Shown here one piece after another: positions 7,691 through 14,439 of a stretch of 19,268 nt of DNA. The notes under the pieces were generated by a model. The model was not told where the DNA came from, made no database searches, and worked only from the letters and a program-made list of their open reading frames with translations. The stretch is from JBOGVA01 sp050692195. GTDB taxonomy: Bacteria > Actinomycetota > UBA4738. Within the stretch, counting starts at the first letter, position 1; every line of letters starts with the position of its first letter. The translations under genes were made by a program, and so were the position numbers. The stretch is taken from NCBI GenBank assembly GCA_050692195.1, contig JBOGVA010000091.1, positions 1 to 19,268 of the forward strand, given 5' to 3'.

Positions 7691-8029
7691 GGGCGCCACC
7701 TGCGAGTGCCACGATCGGCCGGCCCACTCCATCTCGAAGTCGACGGTGGCCCCCAGGAGGGCCCGCTTGTGGGCGTCGATCGGCGGGAACCTGGGGTCTT
7801 CGGTCTCGAAGAACTCGAACAGGGTTGTCCCGACAATCTGGTTCGGCCCCAGGCCGAGGGAGGCCAGCCCGGCCCCCAACGACGACGTGAATCGCAGCTC
7901 GGCGTCCGTCGTCCAGAACACGGCTGGGAACTGGTCGACCAGGGTCCTGAGCGACGAGGTTCCCTCGGGAACGACCCAGCCCGGTTCCCTGTCCTCGGTC
8001 GTTACCCCGCGCAGCTCCCACTGCTTCAT
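7583..8029 (-). CDS. Small stand-alone PAS-domain protein
   Basis: A 148-residue protein consisting of one PAS fold at about residues 24-140, with the typical opening LRTLVDQFPAVFWTTDAELRF, the segment VGTTLFEFFETEDP and a closing strand pair (SWHSQVAPLHDSRGVTIGTICVALG). There is no kinase, cyclase, GGDEF or HTH domain, so output must go through a partner. Start at 8029 chosen because GGGAGG stands about 7 bases upstream; the frame stays open to 8092 but lacks such a signal. A good promoter lies upstream at 8063-8092. Ligand unknown. Its 3' end overlaps the convergent membrane-protein gene by 108 bp. Confidence 0.85.
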   Translation of the reverse strand: MKQWELRGVTTEDREPGWVVPEGTSSLRTLVDQFPAVFWTTDAELRFTSSLGAGLASLGLGPNQIVGTTLFEFFETEDPRFPPIDAHKRALLGATVDFEMEWAGRSWHSQVAPLHDSRGVTIGTICVALGTAPESAERTIRHSVLIPV

Positions 8030-8062
8030 GATCCCGCCTCCCTCGACCCCAAGGCTGCATCG

Positions 8063-8092
8063 ACAGTACGGGCAACCGGCTGGGGCTTTCAA
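8063..8092 (-). promoter_or_regulatory. Promoter of the PAS gene
   Basis: Read on the minus strand, TTGAAA (8092-8087) is followed after 18 bases by TACTGT (8068-8063). Transcription would start about 25-30 bases before the ATG at 8029, giving a leader that includes GGGAGG. This is the most conventional promoter in the window. The surrounding 115-bp gap (8030-8144) shows nothing else. Confidence 0.55.
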
Positions 8093-8144
8093 TCAGCCGA
8101 CCAGCCCATTCGGGGCGGCGCCAACGAGGGGACCCCCGGCCGCC

Positions 8145-8672
8145 CTACCCTCCCGGACGAACGGCTTCCGCCGGTGTCGCCCGGTCCCTGGGGGCGCGAA
8201 ACGACCGTACGCCGGCGAGGATGAGGAGGGCCGCGCCCAGGATCGCGGCTCCGGCCAGGAGTCGATTCGTTCCGCCCCCTTCCACCACGAACGTCACCGA
8301 CTCGCGCTGAATGGGCTCGTCAGTGTCGGGGCGGTAGCTCAGCGTGAGCGTGTGATCGCCCTTCGCCAGCCCATGGAGCGGGATTCGTTTCGTCTCCTCG
8401 ACGCGGATGGGGATCGGCGGGGTCGAGTTCGAGGGCCGGCCCGCGGCGTCCAGGGCCCGGCCGTCAAGATCGACAGTGAACGTCGTGGTGTCGACCCCTC
8501 CCAGGAAGGGCTGGGCGAACACGCGGAGCTCCGTGTGCGCACCGACCCGCTCTCCCGGCCGCGGAAACGTGATGAGCACCCGGATCGCCACGTGTGCTTC
8601 GAGCGGGGAGGCAAATGAGAGCGACGCCACCAGGACCAACGCGAGCGCGAGCAGCCGGCGCGACGTGACCAC
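8145..8672 (-). CDS. Secreted membrane-anchored protein, CopC-like features
   Basis: A 175-residue exported protein. Residues 1-26 are a signal peptide (RR then LLALALVLVASLSF) with a probable cleavage after LEA, leaving His27 as the mature N-terminus. A beta-rich domain follows (about 27-130: FPRPGERVGAHTELRVFAQP, TTFTVDLDGR, KGDHTLTLSYRP), then one transmembrane helix (about 138-156, LLAGAAILGAALLILAGV) and a basic cytoplasmic tail. An N-terminal His on a beta-sandwich with a C-terminal anchor recalls CopC-type copper-binding proteins, but the CopC DGH motif is not seen. The copper link is therefore weak inference. GTG start is preceded by TATCCT with a 7-base gap. It diverges from the YibE/F gene. 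Confidence 0.7.
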   Translation of the reverse strand: MVTSRRLLALALVLVASLSFASPLEAHVAIRVLITFPRPGERVGAHTELRVFAQPFLGGVDTTTFTVDLDGRALDAAGRPSNSTPPIPIRVEETKRIPLHGLAKGDHTLTLSYRPDTDEPIQRESVTFVVEGGGTNRLLAGAAILGAALLILAGVRSFRAPRDRATPAEAVRPGG

Positions 8673-8679
8673 TCACGCG

Positions 8680-8685
8680 AGGATA
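8680..8685 (-). promoter_or_regulatory. -10 element for the CopC-like gene, likely leaderless
   Basis: On the minus strand TATCCT lies 7 bases before the GTG at 8672, without Shine-Dalgarno. It sits 11 bases from the opposite-strand -10 at 8697-8702, so the two divergent promoters overlap each other. Confidence 0.45.
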
Positions 8686-8696
8686 TAGCCGATCGG

Positions 8697-8702
8697 TAGA
8701 CT
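8697..8702 (+). promoter_or_regulatory. -10 element for the YibE/F gene, likely leaderless
   Basis: TAGACT is 7 bases before the GTG at 8710, the same hexamer and spacing as at 4093-4106. No Shine-Dalgarno and no convincing -35. Confidence 0.5.
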
Positions 8703-8709
8703 GCGGCCC

Positions 8710-9315
8710 GTGAGCTCGGATTCCTGGGCGGAGCTCGACCGGCCCGAGCGAACTCCCCTGCTGCTGGGAATCGTGGCCGGCCTGCTTGCGGCGGCCACGC
8801 TGGCCGCCATGGTCGTCCTCTGGCCTCACGGGGACGTGATCCCCGAGGTCCCGGCGCTTGGCGGAGTCCGGGACGTGTTCGAGGCCCGAGTCACGTCGGT
8901 GACCGAGGAGCTCTGTCCTGGGTCTACTACCCTCACGTGCCGAGAGGCCCGCGTTCAGCTCCTCGAGGGCCCGGACGAGGGTTCCACGACGCCGCTCAGC
9001 TTCCCCGTCGGCGAGACCAGCATCGTCCTGGCCGATGGAGAGACGGTCCTCCTGGGCTACCAGCCGGACGCCGACCCGCAATTTCGCTATTTCTACGTCG
9101 ACCGGCAGCGCCGATCGCTCCTGCTGGGGCTTGCGGCGCTCTTCGCGCTTGCCGTAGTGGTCCTGGGGCGCCTTCGCGGCGTGGCGGCGCTGGCAGGCCT
9201 GGCCGCCTCCTTCGTGGTGCTGTTCACGTTCGTGCTTCCCGCGGTTCTCGCCGGCCACAGCCCACTGCTCGTGGCGATGGTGGGAGCGTCGGCCATCTCA
9301 TTCCTTGCCCTGTAA
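8710..9315 (+). pseudogene. YibE/F-family membrane protein, N-terminal part before an in-frame TAA
   Basis: The first 201 codons of a YibE/F-type membrane protein. An N-terminal helix (about 18-38) precedes an extracytoplasmic domain (EARVTSVTEE, LEGPDEGSTTPLSFPVGET, VLLGYQPDADPQFRYFYVDRQR), followed by three closely spaced helices ending in SAISFLAL. A TAA then stops the frame, but the identical frame continues to 9936 with the rest of the family. YibE/F proteins are usually about 370-420 residues, and the joined frame has 408 codons, so this is one gene split by a nonsense codon. Role of the family is poorly defined (proposed membrane transport). Alone this piece lacks the conserved C-terminal half. 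Confidence 0.85.
9313..9315 (+). other. In-frame TAA interrupting the YibE/F reading frame
   Basis: Codon 202 of the gene starting at 8710 is TAA, flanked by FLAL and LAHGF. Relatives, as I recall them, read LYLAHG here, so a Tyr codon (TAC or TAT) probably changed by one base. Both flanks keep the same frame and normal composition. Confidence 0.85.
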
Positions 9316-9936
9316 CTGGCACACGGGTTCACCCTCATGACCACCGTCGCGCTGCTCGGGACGCTCGCCAGCCTGGCGATCACCGTTGGCCTGGCCACCG
9401 TGTTCACTCGACTGGCTGCCTTCACCGGCCTGACCACGGAAGAAGCGTTCATCGTCCAACTGGGAGCCTCCGCCCTCGACCTGAGGGGACTGGTCCTGGG
9501 CGGGGTCGTGATCGGAGCGCTCGGCGCCATCGACGACATGACGGTGACGCAGGCTTCAGCCGTTTGGGAGCTCAAGGCTTCCAACCCTCAGCTCCGGTCC
9601 GGAGAGCTGTTCCACTCGGGACTCCGGATCGGACGAGCTCACGTGGCCTCCACCGTCAACACGCTGTTCCTGGCCTACGCGGGGGCGTCGATGCCGCTCC
9701 TCCTGCTGTTCCTGATCCTGGAGCAGCCGCTCGGAGTGGTCGCCAGCCGTGAGGTCATCGCCACGGAGATCATCCGAACGCTGGTCGGGAGCATCGGCCT
9801 GGTGGCCTCGGTCCCCCTGACGACGTGGCTGGCCTCGCGCCTGGCTTCAGGGTCGCGGGAGCGCAAGCCCGCGGGATCGGTCCCCTCTCGCTGGTCGCTG
9901 GGCCGGCGACCCGGCCGCCACCGGCCGCGCCGCTAG
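9316..9936 (+). pseudogene. YibE/F-family membrane protein, C-terminal part after the TAA
   Basis: In-frame continuation of the gene from 8710. It holds the most conserved family segment: GLVLGGVVIGALGAIDDMTV, then QASAVWELKASNP and the GRAHVASTVNTLFLAYAGAS stretch, followed by two further helices and a basic tail. The first in-frame ATG is at 9337, but there is no Shine-Dalgarno before it and it would begin in the middle of a membrane segment, so independent translation is doubtful. Options are a young pseudogene, stop readthrough, reinitiation at 9337, or a sequencing error. It converges with the mutase gene, leaving 12 bp between stops. Confidence 0.83.
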
Positions 9937-9948
9937 GTGTGGCTGCGG

Positions 9949-11613
9949 TCAGAACCGAGGCGTCTCCGTGTACTCCCCGAACACCTCGCGGAGCGCGGAC
10001 ACGATCTCTCCTTCGGTGCAGTAAGCCCTGGCACAGTCCACCAGCAGAGGGATGAGATTCTCCTCCCCGCCGGCGGCCGACTTGAGGGCCTCCAGGGCGG
10101 CCCCGGCCTTCGCCCCATCGCGCTTCGCGCGCATCTCGCGGACCAACCGGACCTGGCGCTCCTCGGTCTCGGGCGGGATGACCAGGATGTCGATCGGTCC
10201 CTCGTTGGGATCGACGAACTCGTTCACCCCGACCTTGACCTGGCGCCCCTTCTCGTACAGCGCCTGTTCCCGGTAGGCGGCGTCGGCGATCTCCGATTGG
10301 AAGTACCCGCGCTCGATCCCGACCAGCATCCCTTCCAGCATCGATCCCTTGCCCATCTCCTCGATCCTCGAGAAGTACTCCTCGGCCGCCTCCTCCATTC
10401 GATTGGTGAGCGCCTCCACGAAGTACGAGCCACCGAGGGGGTCGATGACGTTCGCCACGCCCGTCTCGTAGGCGATGATCTGCTGGGTGCGGAGGGCGAT
10501 CTGCGCGGCCTTCTCCGTGGGCAAGGCCAGCACCTCGTCCAGGGCGTTGGTGTGGAGCGACTGGGTTCCTCCCAGGACCGCGGCCAGCGCCTCGACGGCC
10601 GTTCGGACGATGTTGTTCTCGGGCTGCTGGGCCGTGAGGGAGCACCCTGCTGTCTGGGTGTGGAACCGCAGCCGCCACGACCGTTCGTCCTTCGCTCCGT
10701 ATCGCTCCTTCAGCCACCGGGCCCAGATGCGCCGGGCCGCACGATACTTGGCGATCTCCTCGAAGAAGTCGATGTGGGCGTTGAAGAAGAACGACAAGCC
10801 TTGAGAGAAGGCGTCGACGTCGAGGCCGCGGTCGCGGCCGAGCTCCACGTACGAGAACCCGTCTGCCAGCGTGAACGCAAGCTCCTGCTGCGCGGTCGAG
10901 CCGGCCTCCCTGATGTGATACCCGGACACGCTGATCGGGTGGAACTTCGGGACCTCCCGGGCGCAGAACTCGATGAGGTCGCCGATCAGGCGGAGGTGCG
11001 GGCGCGGCGGGAAGATCCACTCCTTCTGGGCGATGTACTCCTTGAGGATGTCGGTTTGCAGCGTTCCGTCCAGCTTCTTCCAGTCCACGCCCTGCTCATC
11101 CGCCGTCGCCAGGAAGAACGCGAACAGGATGGTGGCCGGACCGCTGATGGTCATGGAGGTGGAGATGCCGTCCAGCGGGATCCCGTCGAACAGCGTCTCG
11201 AAGTCCGCCAGCGAGTCGGTGGCGACGCCGCATCGGCCGACCTCTCCCTCGCTTCTTGGGTCGTCCGAGTCCCGGCCCATGAGCGTCGGCATGTCGAAGG
11301 CGACCGACAGCCCGCCCTGGCCCTGCCTGAGGAGGAACTTGTAGCGCAGGTTGGTCTCCTCGGCCGAGCCGAAGCCGGCGAACTGCCGCATGGTCCACGG
11401 ACGGCCTCGGTACATCGAGTGGTAGACCCCGCGGGTCATCGGGAAGTGGCCCGGATACCCGAGGTCCCGGTCGTAGTCGAGGTCCGCGATGGACTCGGGC
11501 GTGTACAGAGGGTCCAGCGGCTCGCCGGAAAGCGTCTGGAAGTCGGCGTCGCGCTCACCCGCCCTGCGGTAATGGTCCCGCCAGCGCTCGAACTCGTTCT
11601 CGCCCTCAGCCAT
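9949..11613 (-). CDS. icmA: B12-dependent acyl-CoA mutase large subunit, isobutyryl-CoA mutase type
   Basis: A 554-residue TIM-barrel catalytic subunit of the methylmalonyl/isobutyryl-CoA mutase family, without the C-terminal B12-binding domain, so a separate small subunit is needed; none is in the window. Specificity residues: Phe78 in WTMRQFAGFG and Gln196 in KEYIAQKEWIFPP. Isobutyryl-CoA mutases have Phe/Gln, methylmalonyl-CoA mutases Tyr/Arg and 2-hydroxyisobutyryl-CoA mutases Ile/Gln; the 118-residue spacing of the pair is the same. Expected reaction: isobutyryl-CoA to n-butyryl-CoA (valine or branched acyl-CoA flow). Start at 11613 chosen for GGAG five bases upstream; ATG at 11628 overlaps the meaB stop (ATGA) and would add five residues. 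Coupled to its MeaB-type chaperone. Confidence 0.9.
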   Translation of the reverse strand: MAEGENEFERWRDHYRRAGERDADFQTLSGEPLDPLYTPESIADLDYDRDLGYPGHFPMTRGVYHSMYRGRPWTMRQFAGFGSAEETNLRYKFLLRQGQGGLSVAFDMPTLMGRDSDDPRSEGEVGRCGVATDSLADFETLFDGIPLDGISTSMTISGPATILFAFFLATADEQGVDWKKLDGTLQTDILKEYIAQKEWIFPPRPHLRLIGDLIEFCAREVPKFHPISVSGYHIREAGSTAQQELAFTLADGFSYVELGRDRGLDVDAFSQGLSFFFNAHIDFFEEIAKYRAARRIWARWLKERYGAKDERSWRLRFHTQTAGCSLTAQQPENNIVRTAVEALAAVLGGTQSLHTNALDEVLALPTEKAAQIALRTQQIIAYETGVANVIDPLGGSYFVEALTNRMEEAAEEYFSRIEEMGKGSMLEGMLVGIERGYFQSEIADAAYREQALYEKGRQVKVGVNEFVDPNEGPIDILVIPPETEERQVRLVREMRAKRDGAKAGAALEALKSAAGGEENLIPLLVDCARAYCTEGEIVSALREVFGEYTETPRF

Positions 11614-11624
11614 GCTCGCTCCAG

Positions 11625-12596
11625 TCATCCGCGCGACGGGAAGCGGCCCCGCGATGAGGCGCCGACCCTCTCGAGGAGTATCTCAGCAGCCCGGTAGGGG
11701 TCGAGCCTTCTCTCTGCCAGGTCTTCGACCAGCGCGCGTTCCGCCTCTTCACCGAGCACGCCGGCGGCTCGCTCGCGGAGGCGGAAGCCCACCATGCTCT
11801 TGACCTCCTCGACGATGCGGCGTGTCCGCTTGGCCTCCAGCTCGCCGGACGACCCCTGGTGCTCGCGGTGCTGCTCGATGGCGTCCCACAGGTCGTCGAC
11901 TCCCTCGCCGGTCATAGCAGACGTCCTGACGATGCGGGGCGTCCAGTCCGCCTTCGGCCCCATGCGGAGCATGTTCCTCAGGTCTCGAGCCGCCTCCTGC
12001 GCTCCCTCTTTGTCCGCCTTGTTCACCACGAACACGTCGGCGATCTCAAGGATGCCTGCCTTGGAGACCTGCACGGCATCTCCCCACCCCGGTGCCACTA
12101 CCACCAGCGTGGTGTCGGTGGCGCTGGCCACCTCGACCTCCGCCTGCCCGACGCCGACCGTCTCCACGAGGATCAGGCCCTTGCCCGAGGCGTCGAGGAC
12201 CCGGATGGCCTCTGGCGCCGCCAACGCCATGCCACCCAGATGGCCGCGTGTCGCCATCGAGCGGATGAACACGCCCGGATCGGTGGCATGAGCCTGCATC
12301 CGAAGGCGATCCCCGAGCAGGGCGCCACCGGTGAATGGCGAGGTCGGGTCGATCGCCAGTACCGCGACGGTCTTCTCCCGATCCCGGGCCGCGCGCACGA
12401 GCTGCTCGGCGACGCTGGACTTCCCCACTCCAGGCGAACCGGTCAGCCCCACGGTGTAGGCCCGGCCGACGTGCGGATACAACGCCTCGGACAGCGCCGA
12501 TAGCTCCTCGGAGCCATCCTCGACCAGCGAGATCGCGCGAGCCACCGCCCGCCGGTCGCCCGCAAGCACCCGATCCGCAAGCTGGGCCGCATTCAC
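11625..12596 (-). CDS. meaB: MeaB/ArgK-type GTPase, chaperone of the B12-dependent mutase
   Basis: A 323-residue G3E-family P-loop GTPase. Walker A GSPGVGKSS is at residues 53-61, DPTSPFTGGALLGDRLRM at 83-100 and ETVGVGQAE at 145-153 are family signatures, and the base-specificity motif NKAD is at 192-195. MeaB proteins gate cofactor loading and protect or repair B12-dependent acyl-CoA mutases. Its stop overlaps the alternative mutase start by 4 bp (ATGA), fixing the partnership with the IcmA-type subunit; in IcmF the same GTPase is fused to the mutase. GTG start with a -10-like TATCCT eight bases upstream and no Shine-Dalgarno. The C-terminal tail SSRGRFPSRG is short and basic. Confidence 0.95.
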   Translation of the reverse strand: MNAAQLADRVLAGDRRAVARAISLVEDGSEELSALSEALYPHVGRAYTVGLTGSPGVGKSSVAEQLVRAARDREKTVAVLAIDPTSPFTGGALLGDRLRMQAHATDPGVFIRSMATRGHLGGMALAAPEAIRVLDASGKGLILVETVGVGQAEVEVASATDTTLVVVAPGWGDAVQVSKAGILEIADVFVVNKADKEGAQEAARDLRNMLRMGPKADWTPRIVRTSAMTGEGVDDLWDAIEQHREHQGSSGELEAKRTRRIVEEVKSMVGFRLRERAAGVLGEEAERALVEDLAERRLDPYRAAEILLERVGASSRGRFPSRG

Positions 12597-12604
12597 CGAT
12601 ACCG

Positions 12605-12610
12605 AGGATA
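12605..12610 (-). promoter_or_regulatory. -10 element upstream of meaB, likely leaderless
   Basis: TATCCT on the minus strand is 8 bases before the GTG at 12596, in the 42-bp gap after the cyclase gene. It suggests that meaB-icmA can be transcribed separately from the signalling genes. Confidence 0.45.
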
Positions 12611-12638
12611 GCGATCGGTCGATCGGAGGCGCCCTCCC

Positions 12639-13973
12639 TCAGATGGCGCGGACGGCGAACAGGCGCCACTCGCCGAGGTCTTTGAGCTGATGAAGGCCCC
12701 GGTCTTCGAACTCGATGCCGGAACCCGCTACCAGGTCCTTCACCGTGCTCGATACCAGCACCTCGCCGGGACCTGCCTCCGCCGCCACGCGTGCCCCGGT
12801 ATGCACGGCCACCCCCGCCAGCTTCTCGCCCATGACCTCGCACTCGCCGGTATGTAGCCCGGCCCTGACTTCAAGTCCCAGGCTCAGCATCGAGTCGCGG
12901 ATTGCCCATGCGCACCTGACGGCCCGAGCGGGCCCGTCGAAGGCGGCCAAGAAGCCATCTCCGGCGGTGTCGATCTCGCGACCGCGGAACAGCTGGAGCT
13001 CCCTGCGGACCAACGAGTCGTGCCGGGCCAAGACGTCGCGCCAGGCCCTGTCACCCAGCCCCTGAGCCCGCTCGGTTGACCCGACGATGTCCGTGAAGAG
13101 AACCGTGGCCAGGATCCGGTCCGGCTCTCGGACGGGTCTGTCCCCAGTCAGGAATTCCTCCACCTCATCCAGGATTGCGTCCTGGTCCCCGATCCAGGGG
13201 AGGTGGTCCGCGCCGGGGAGTTCAGCGAACCGCGCTTCAGGAATGTGCTCGGCGATGTAGCGCCCCTCTTCCACTTTCGAGTCCTTGTCTCCGGTCCGGT
13301 GCAAGATAAGGGCGGGCACGTTCACCGAGGCCAGGACGTGCCGCACGTCGATCAGCGTGTTCATCTTGGCGAGGGCCAGGGCGGCTCCTGGGCTGGCGCT
13401 CCGGCGGATGTACGTCTCCAGCCATCGCCTGATGGCCGGATCGTCCTGCATGCTCGGGGCCAGGGTGTCCAGGCCGAGCTCTTGCCCCCAATGGTGCTCC
13501 ATGGCGTCGAAGAACCGCTGGCGCTCCTCGAGTGTGGGAGCCCACGGGTATTCGGGCGACCAGATCCGCTTCGCGTAGGTACCGCACGTGACGAGGGCGA
13601 CCGTCCGATCCGGATAGGTCGCGGCGAACAGAATGGACATGGGTCCGCCCTCAGAGATTCCGAACAGGGCCGCGCGTTCAGACTCGGCCGCATCCATGAC
13701 GGCCCGTACATCGTCCATGCGTTGCTCCATCGTGGGGAGCTGCTCGAGGGAAACTCGGTCGGAGAGTCCCGTTCCCCGCTTGTCGAAAAGGACCAGCCGG
13801 GAGAACGAGGCGAGGCGCCCGAGGAAGCGAGCCAGGTTGGGCTCCTCCCAGGCGAGTTCCACATTGGAGATCCAACCGAACACGAACACGAGGTCGAAGG
13901 TCCCCTCGCCGGCAACCTGATAGGCGATATTGACGTCGCCGCTCTTCGTGTACTTGGTCTCGGGCGGCCGCAC
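12639..13973 (-). CDS. Alpha/beta-hydrolase - class III nucleotide cyclase fusion (Rv1900c-like)
   Basis: A 444-residue fusion. Residues 1-275 are an alpha/beta hydrolase with apparently intact triad: Ser107 in GISEGG, Asp229 in HRTGDKD and His257 in GADHLPW. Residues 285-444 are a class III adenylate/guanylate cyclase domain with both metal Asp residues, Asp295 (FTDIVGST) and Asp339 (AGDGFLAAF). The position of the adenine-selecting Lys is Asp335, and the transition-state Asn is His391 (AVHTGARV), with Arg395 kept. Mycobacterial Rv1900c has the same architecture and also lacks the Lys. It would make cAMP (or another cyclic nucleotide) in response to something bound by the hydrolase fold. The gene for a cyclic-nucleotide-binding protein ends 19 bp upstream. 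GTG start follows TACGCT by 7 bases. Confidence 0.9.
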   Translation of the reverse strand: MRPPETKYTKSGDVNIAYQVAGEGTFDLVFVFGWISNVELAWEEPNLARFLGRLASFSRLVLFDKRGTGLSDRVSLEQLPTMEQRMDDVRAVMDAAESERAALFGISEGGPMSILFAATYPDRTVALVTCGTYAKRIWSPEYPWAPTLEERQRFFDAMEHHWGQELGLDTLAPSMQDDPAIRRWLETYIRRSASPGAALALAKMNTLIDVRHVLASVNVPALILHRTGDKDSKVEEGRYIAEHIPEARFAELPGADHLPWIGDQDAILDEVEEFLTGDRPVREPDRILATVLFTDIVGSTERAQGLGDRAWRDVLARHDSLVRRELQLFRGREIDTAGDGFLAAFDGPARAVRCAWAIRDSMLSLGLEVRAGLHTGECEVMGEKLAGVAVHTGARVAAEAGPGEVLVSSTVKDLVAGSGIEFEDRGLHQLKDLGEWRLFAVRAI

Positions 13974-13980
13974 AAGAGGA

Positions 13981-13986
13981 AGCGTA
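13981..13986 (-). promoter_or_regulatory. -10-like element before the cyclase gene
   Basis: TACGCT on the minus strand is 7 bases before the GTG at 13973, with no Shine-Dalgarno between. A match to TANNNT in the same position as at other genes here, but a weak hexamer in GC-rich DNA. Confidence 0.35.
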
Positions 13987-13992
13987 CGCCGG

Positions 13993-14424
13993 TCAGTGCG
14001 TGAGGGACTTCTCGCTCTTCTGGAGCCGTTTGGCCATGGCCTCCAACAGCCGCTTGGCGATGTTCGGCTCCCGTTCCACGATCACTTCCATCTCGCGCGG
14101 GCCGAGCACCATGACCCGCATGTCCGAGTACGCCGTCACCGTGGCCGAGCGGGGGGAACGACTCAGCAAGGCGAGCTCGCCGAAGAAGTCACCCGGCACA
14201 AGCTCGGCGAGCTTCTTCCCCTTCCGCGTCACGACCGCGGTCCCCGACACGATCACGTAGAGATCCCGGTCGTACTCGCCCTCCCGGACCAGGACCTTCC
14301 CTGCCCGGATGTCGACCTCGGTGGCCGCCTGGGCAACGGACCGGATCCCTCTCTTGGAGACCGAACCGAAGAGTGGGACAGCCTGGAAATGTCTCACGAC
14401 CTGCGTTGGGATCCTTCGCGACAC
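13993..14424 (-). CDS. Stand-alone cyclic nucleotide-binding (CNB) domain protein
   Basis: A 143-residue protein made of one CRP-type cyclic-nucleotide-binding domain. The phosphate-binding cassette is intact: FGELALLSRSPRSATV at about 81-96, with Glu83 for the ribose hydroxyl and Arg92/Ser93 for the cyclic phosphate. The domain is preceded by an N-terminal helix (residues 1-30) and followed by a helix (VIVEREPNIAKRLLEAMAKRLQKSE). There is no DNA-binding wing, kinase or channel, so it should act by protein-protein contact or as a cAMP buffer. It lies directly before the cyclase gene on the same strand, 19 bp apart, which suggests a sender-receiver pair. GTG start behind a G-rich run (GGGGGGCAGG). 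Relation to CRP proper is limited to the sensor domain. Confidence 0.9.
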   Translation of the reverse strand: MSRRIPTQVVRHFQAVPLFGSVSKRGIRSVAQAATEVDIRAGKVLVREGEYDRDLYVIVSGTAVVTRKGKKLAELVPGDFFGELALLSRSPRSATVTAYSDMRVMVLGPREMEVIVEREPNIAKRLLEAMAKRLQKSEKSLTH

Positions 14425-14439
14425 CCTGCCCCCCGATGC

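Noticed and set aside
8030..8092. N-terminal extension of the PAS protein containing CPYCRC, a possible metal site
   Set aside because: A strong Shine-Dalgarno supports the start at 8029, and the extension overlaps the promoter elements at 8063-8092.
7593..8618. 341-codon plus-strand frame across the PAS and CopC-like genes
   Set aside because: It spans two well-supported minus-strand genes and the promoter between them, with no domain signature.
9912..9927. CGGCCG-CCAC-CGGCCG hairpin at the end of the YibE/F frame as a terminator
   Set aside because: It lies inside the coding end, has no U-tract and is made only of G and C, so chance in GC-rich DNA is likely.
9949..11613. Naming the mutase mcmA/mutA (methylmalonyl-CoA mutase)
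   Set aside because: The Tyr/Arg pair that binds the methylmalonyl carboxylate is absent; Phe/Gln favours the isobutyryl-CoA type.
9937..11697. 586-codon plus-strand open frame antisense to the mutase gene
   Set aside because: It is a GC-driven shadow: the minus-strand frame matches a known enzyme over its full length, while the plus frame has no recognisable motif.
13993..14424. CRP/FNR transcription factor
   Set aside because: Only the sensor domain is present; the frame ends before any helix-turn-helix and the next gene starts 19 bp later in another domain family.
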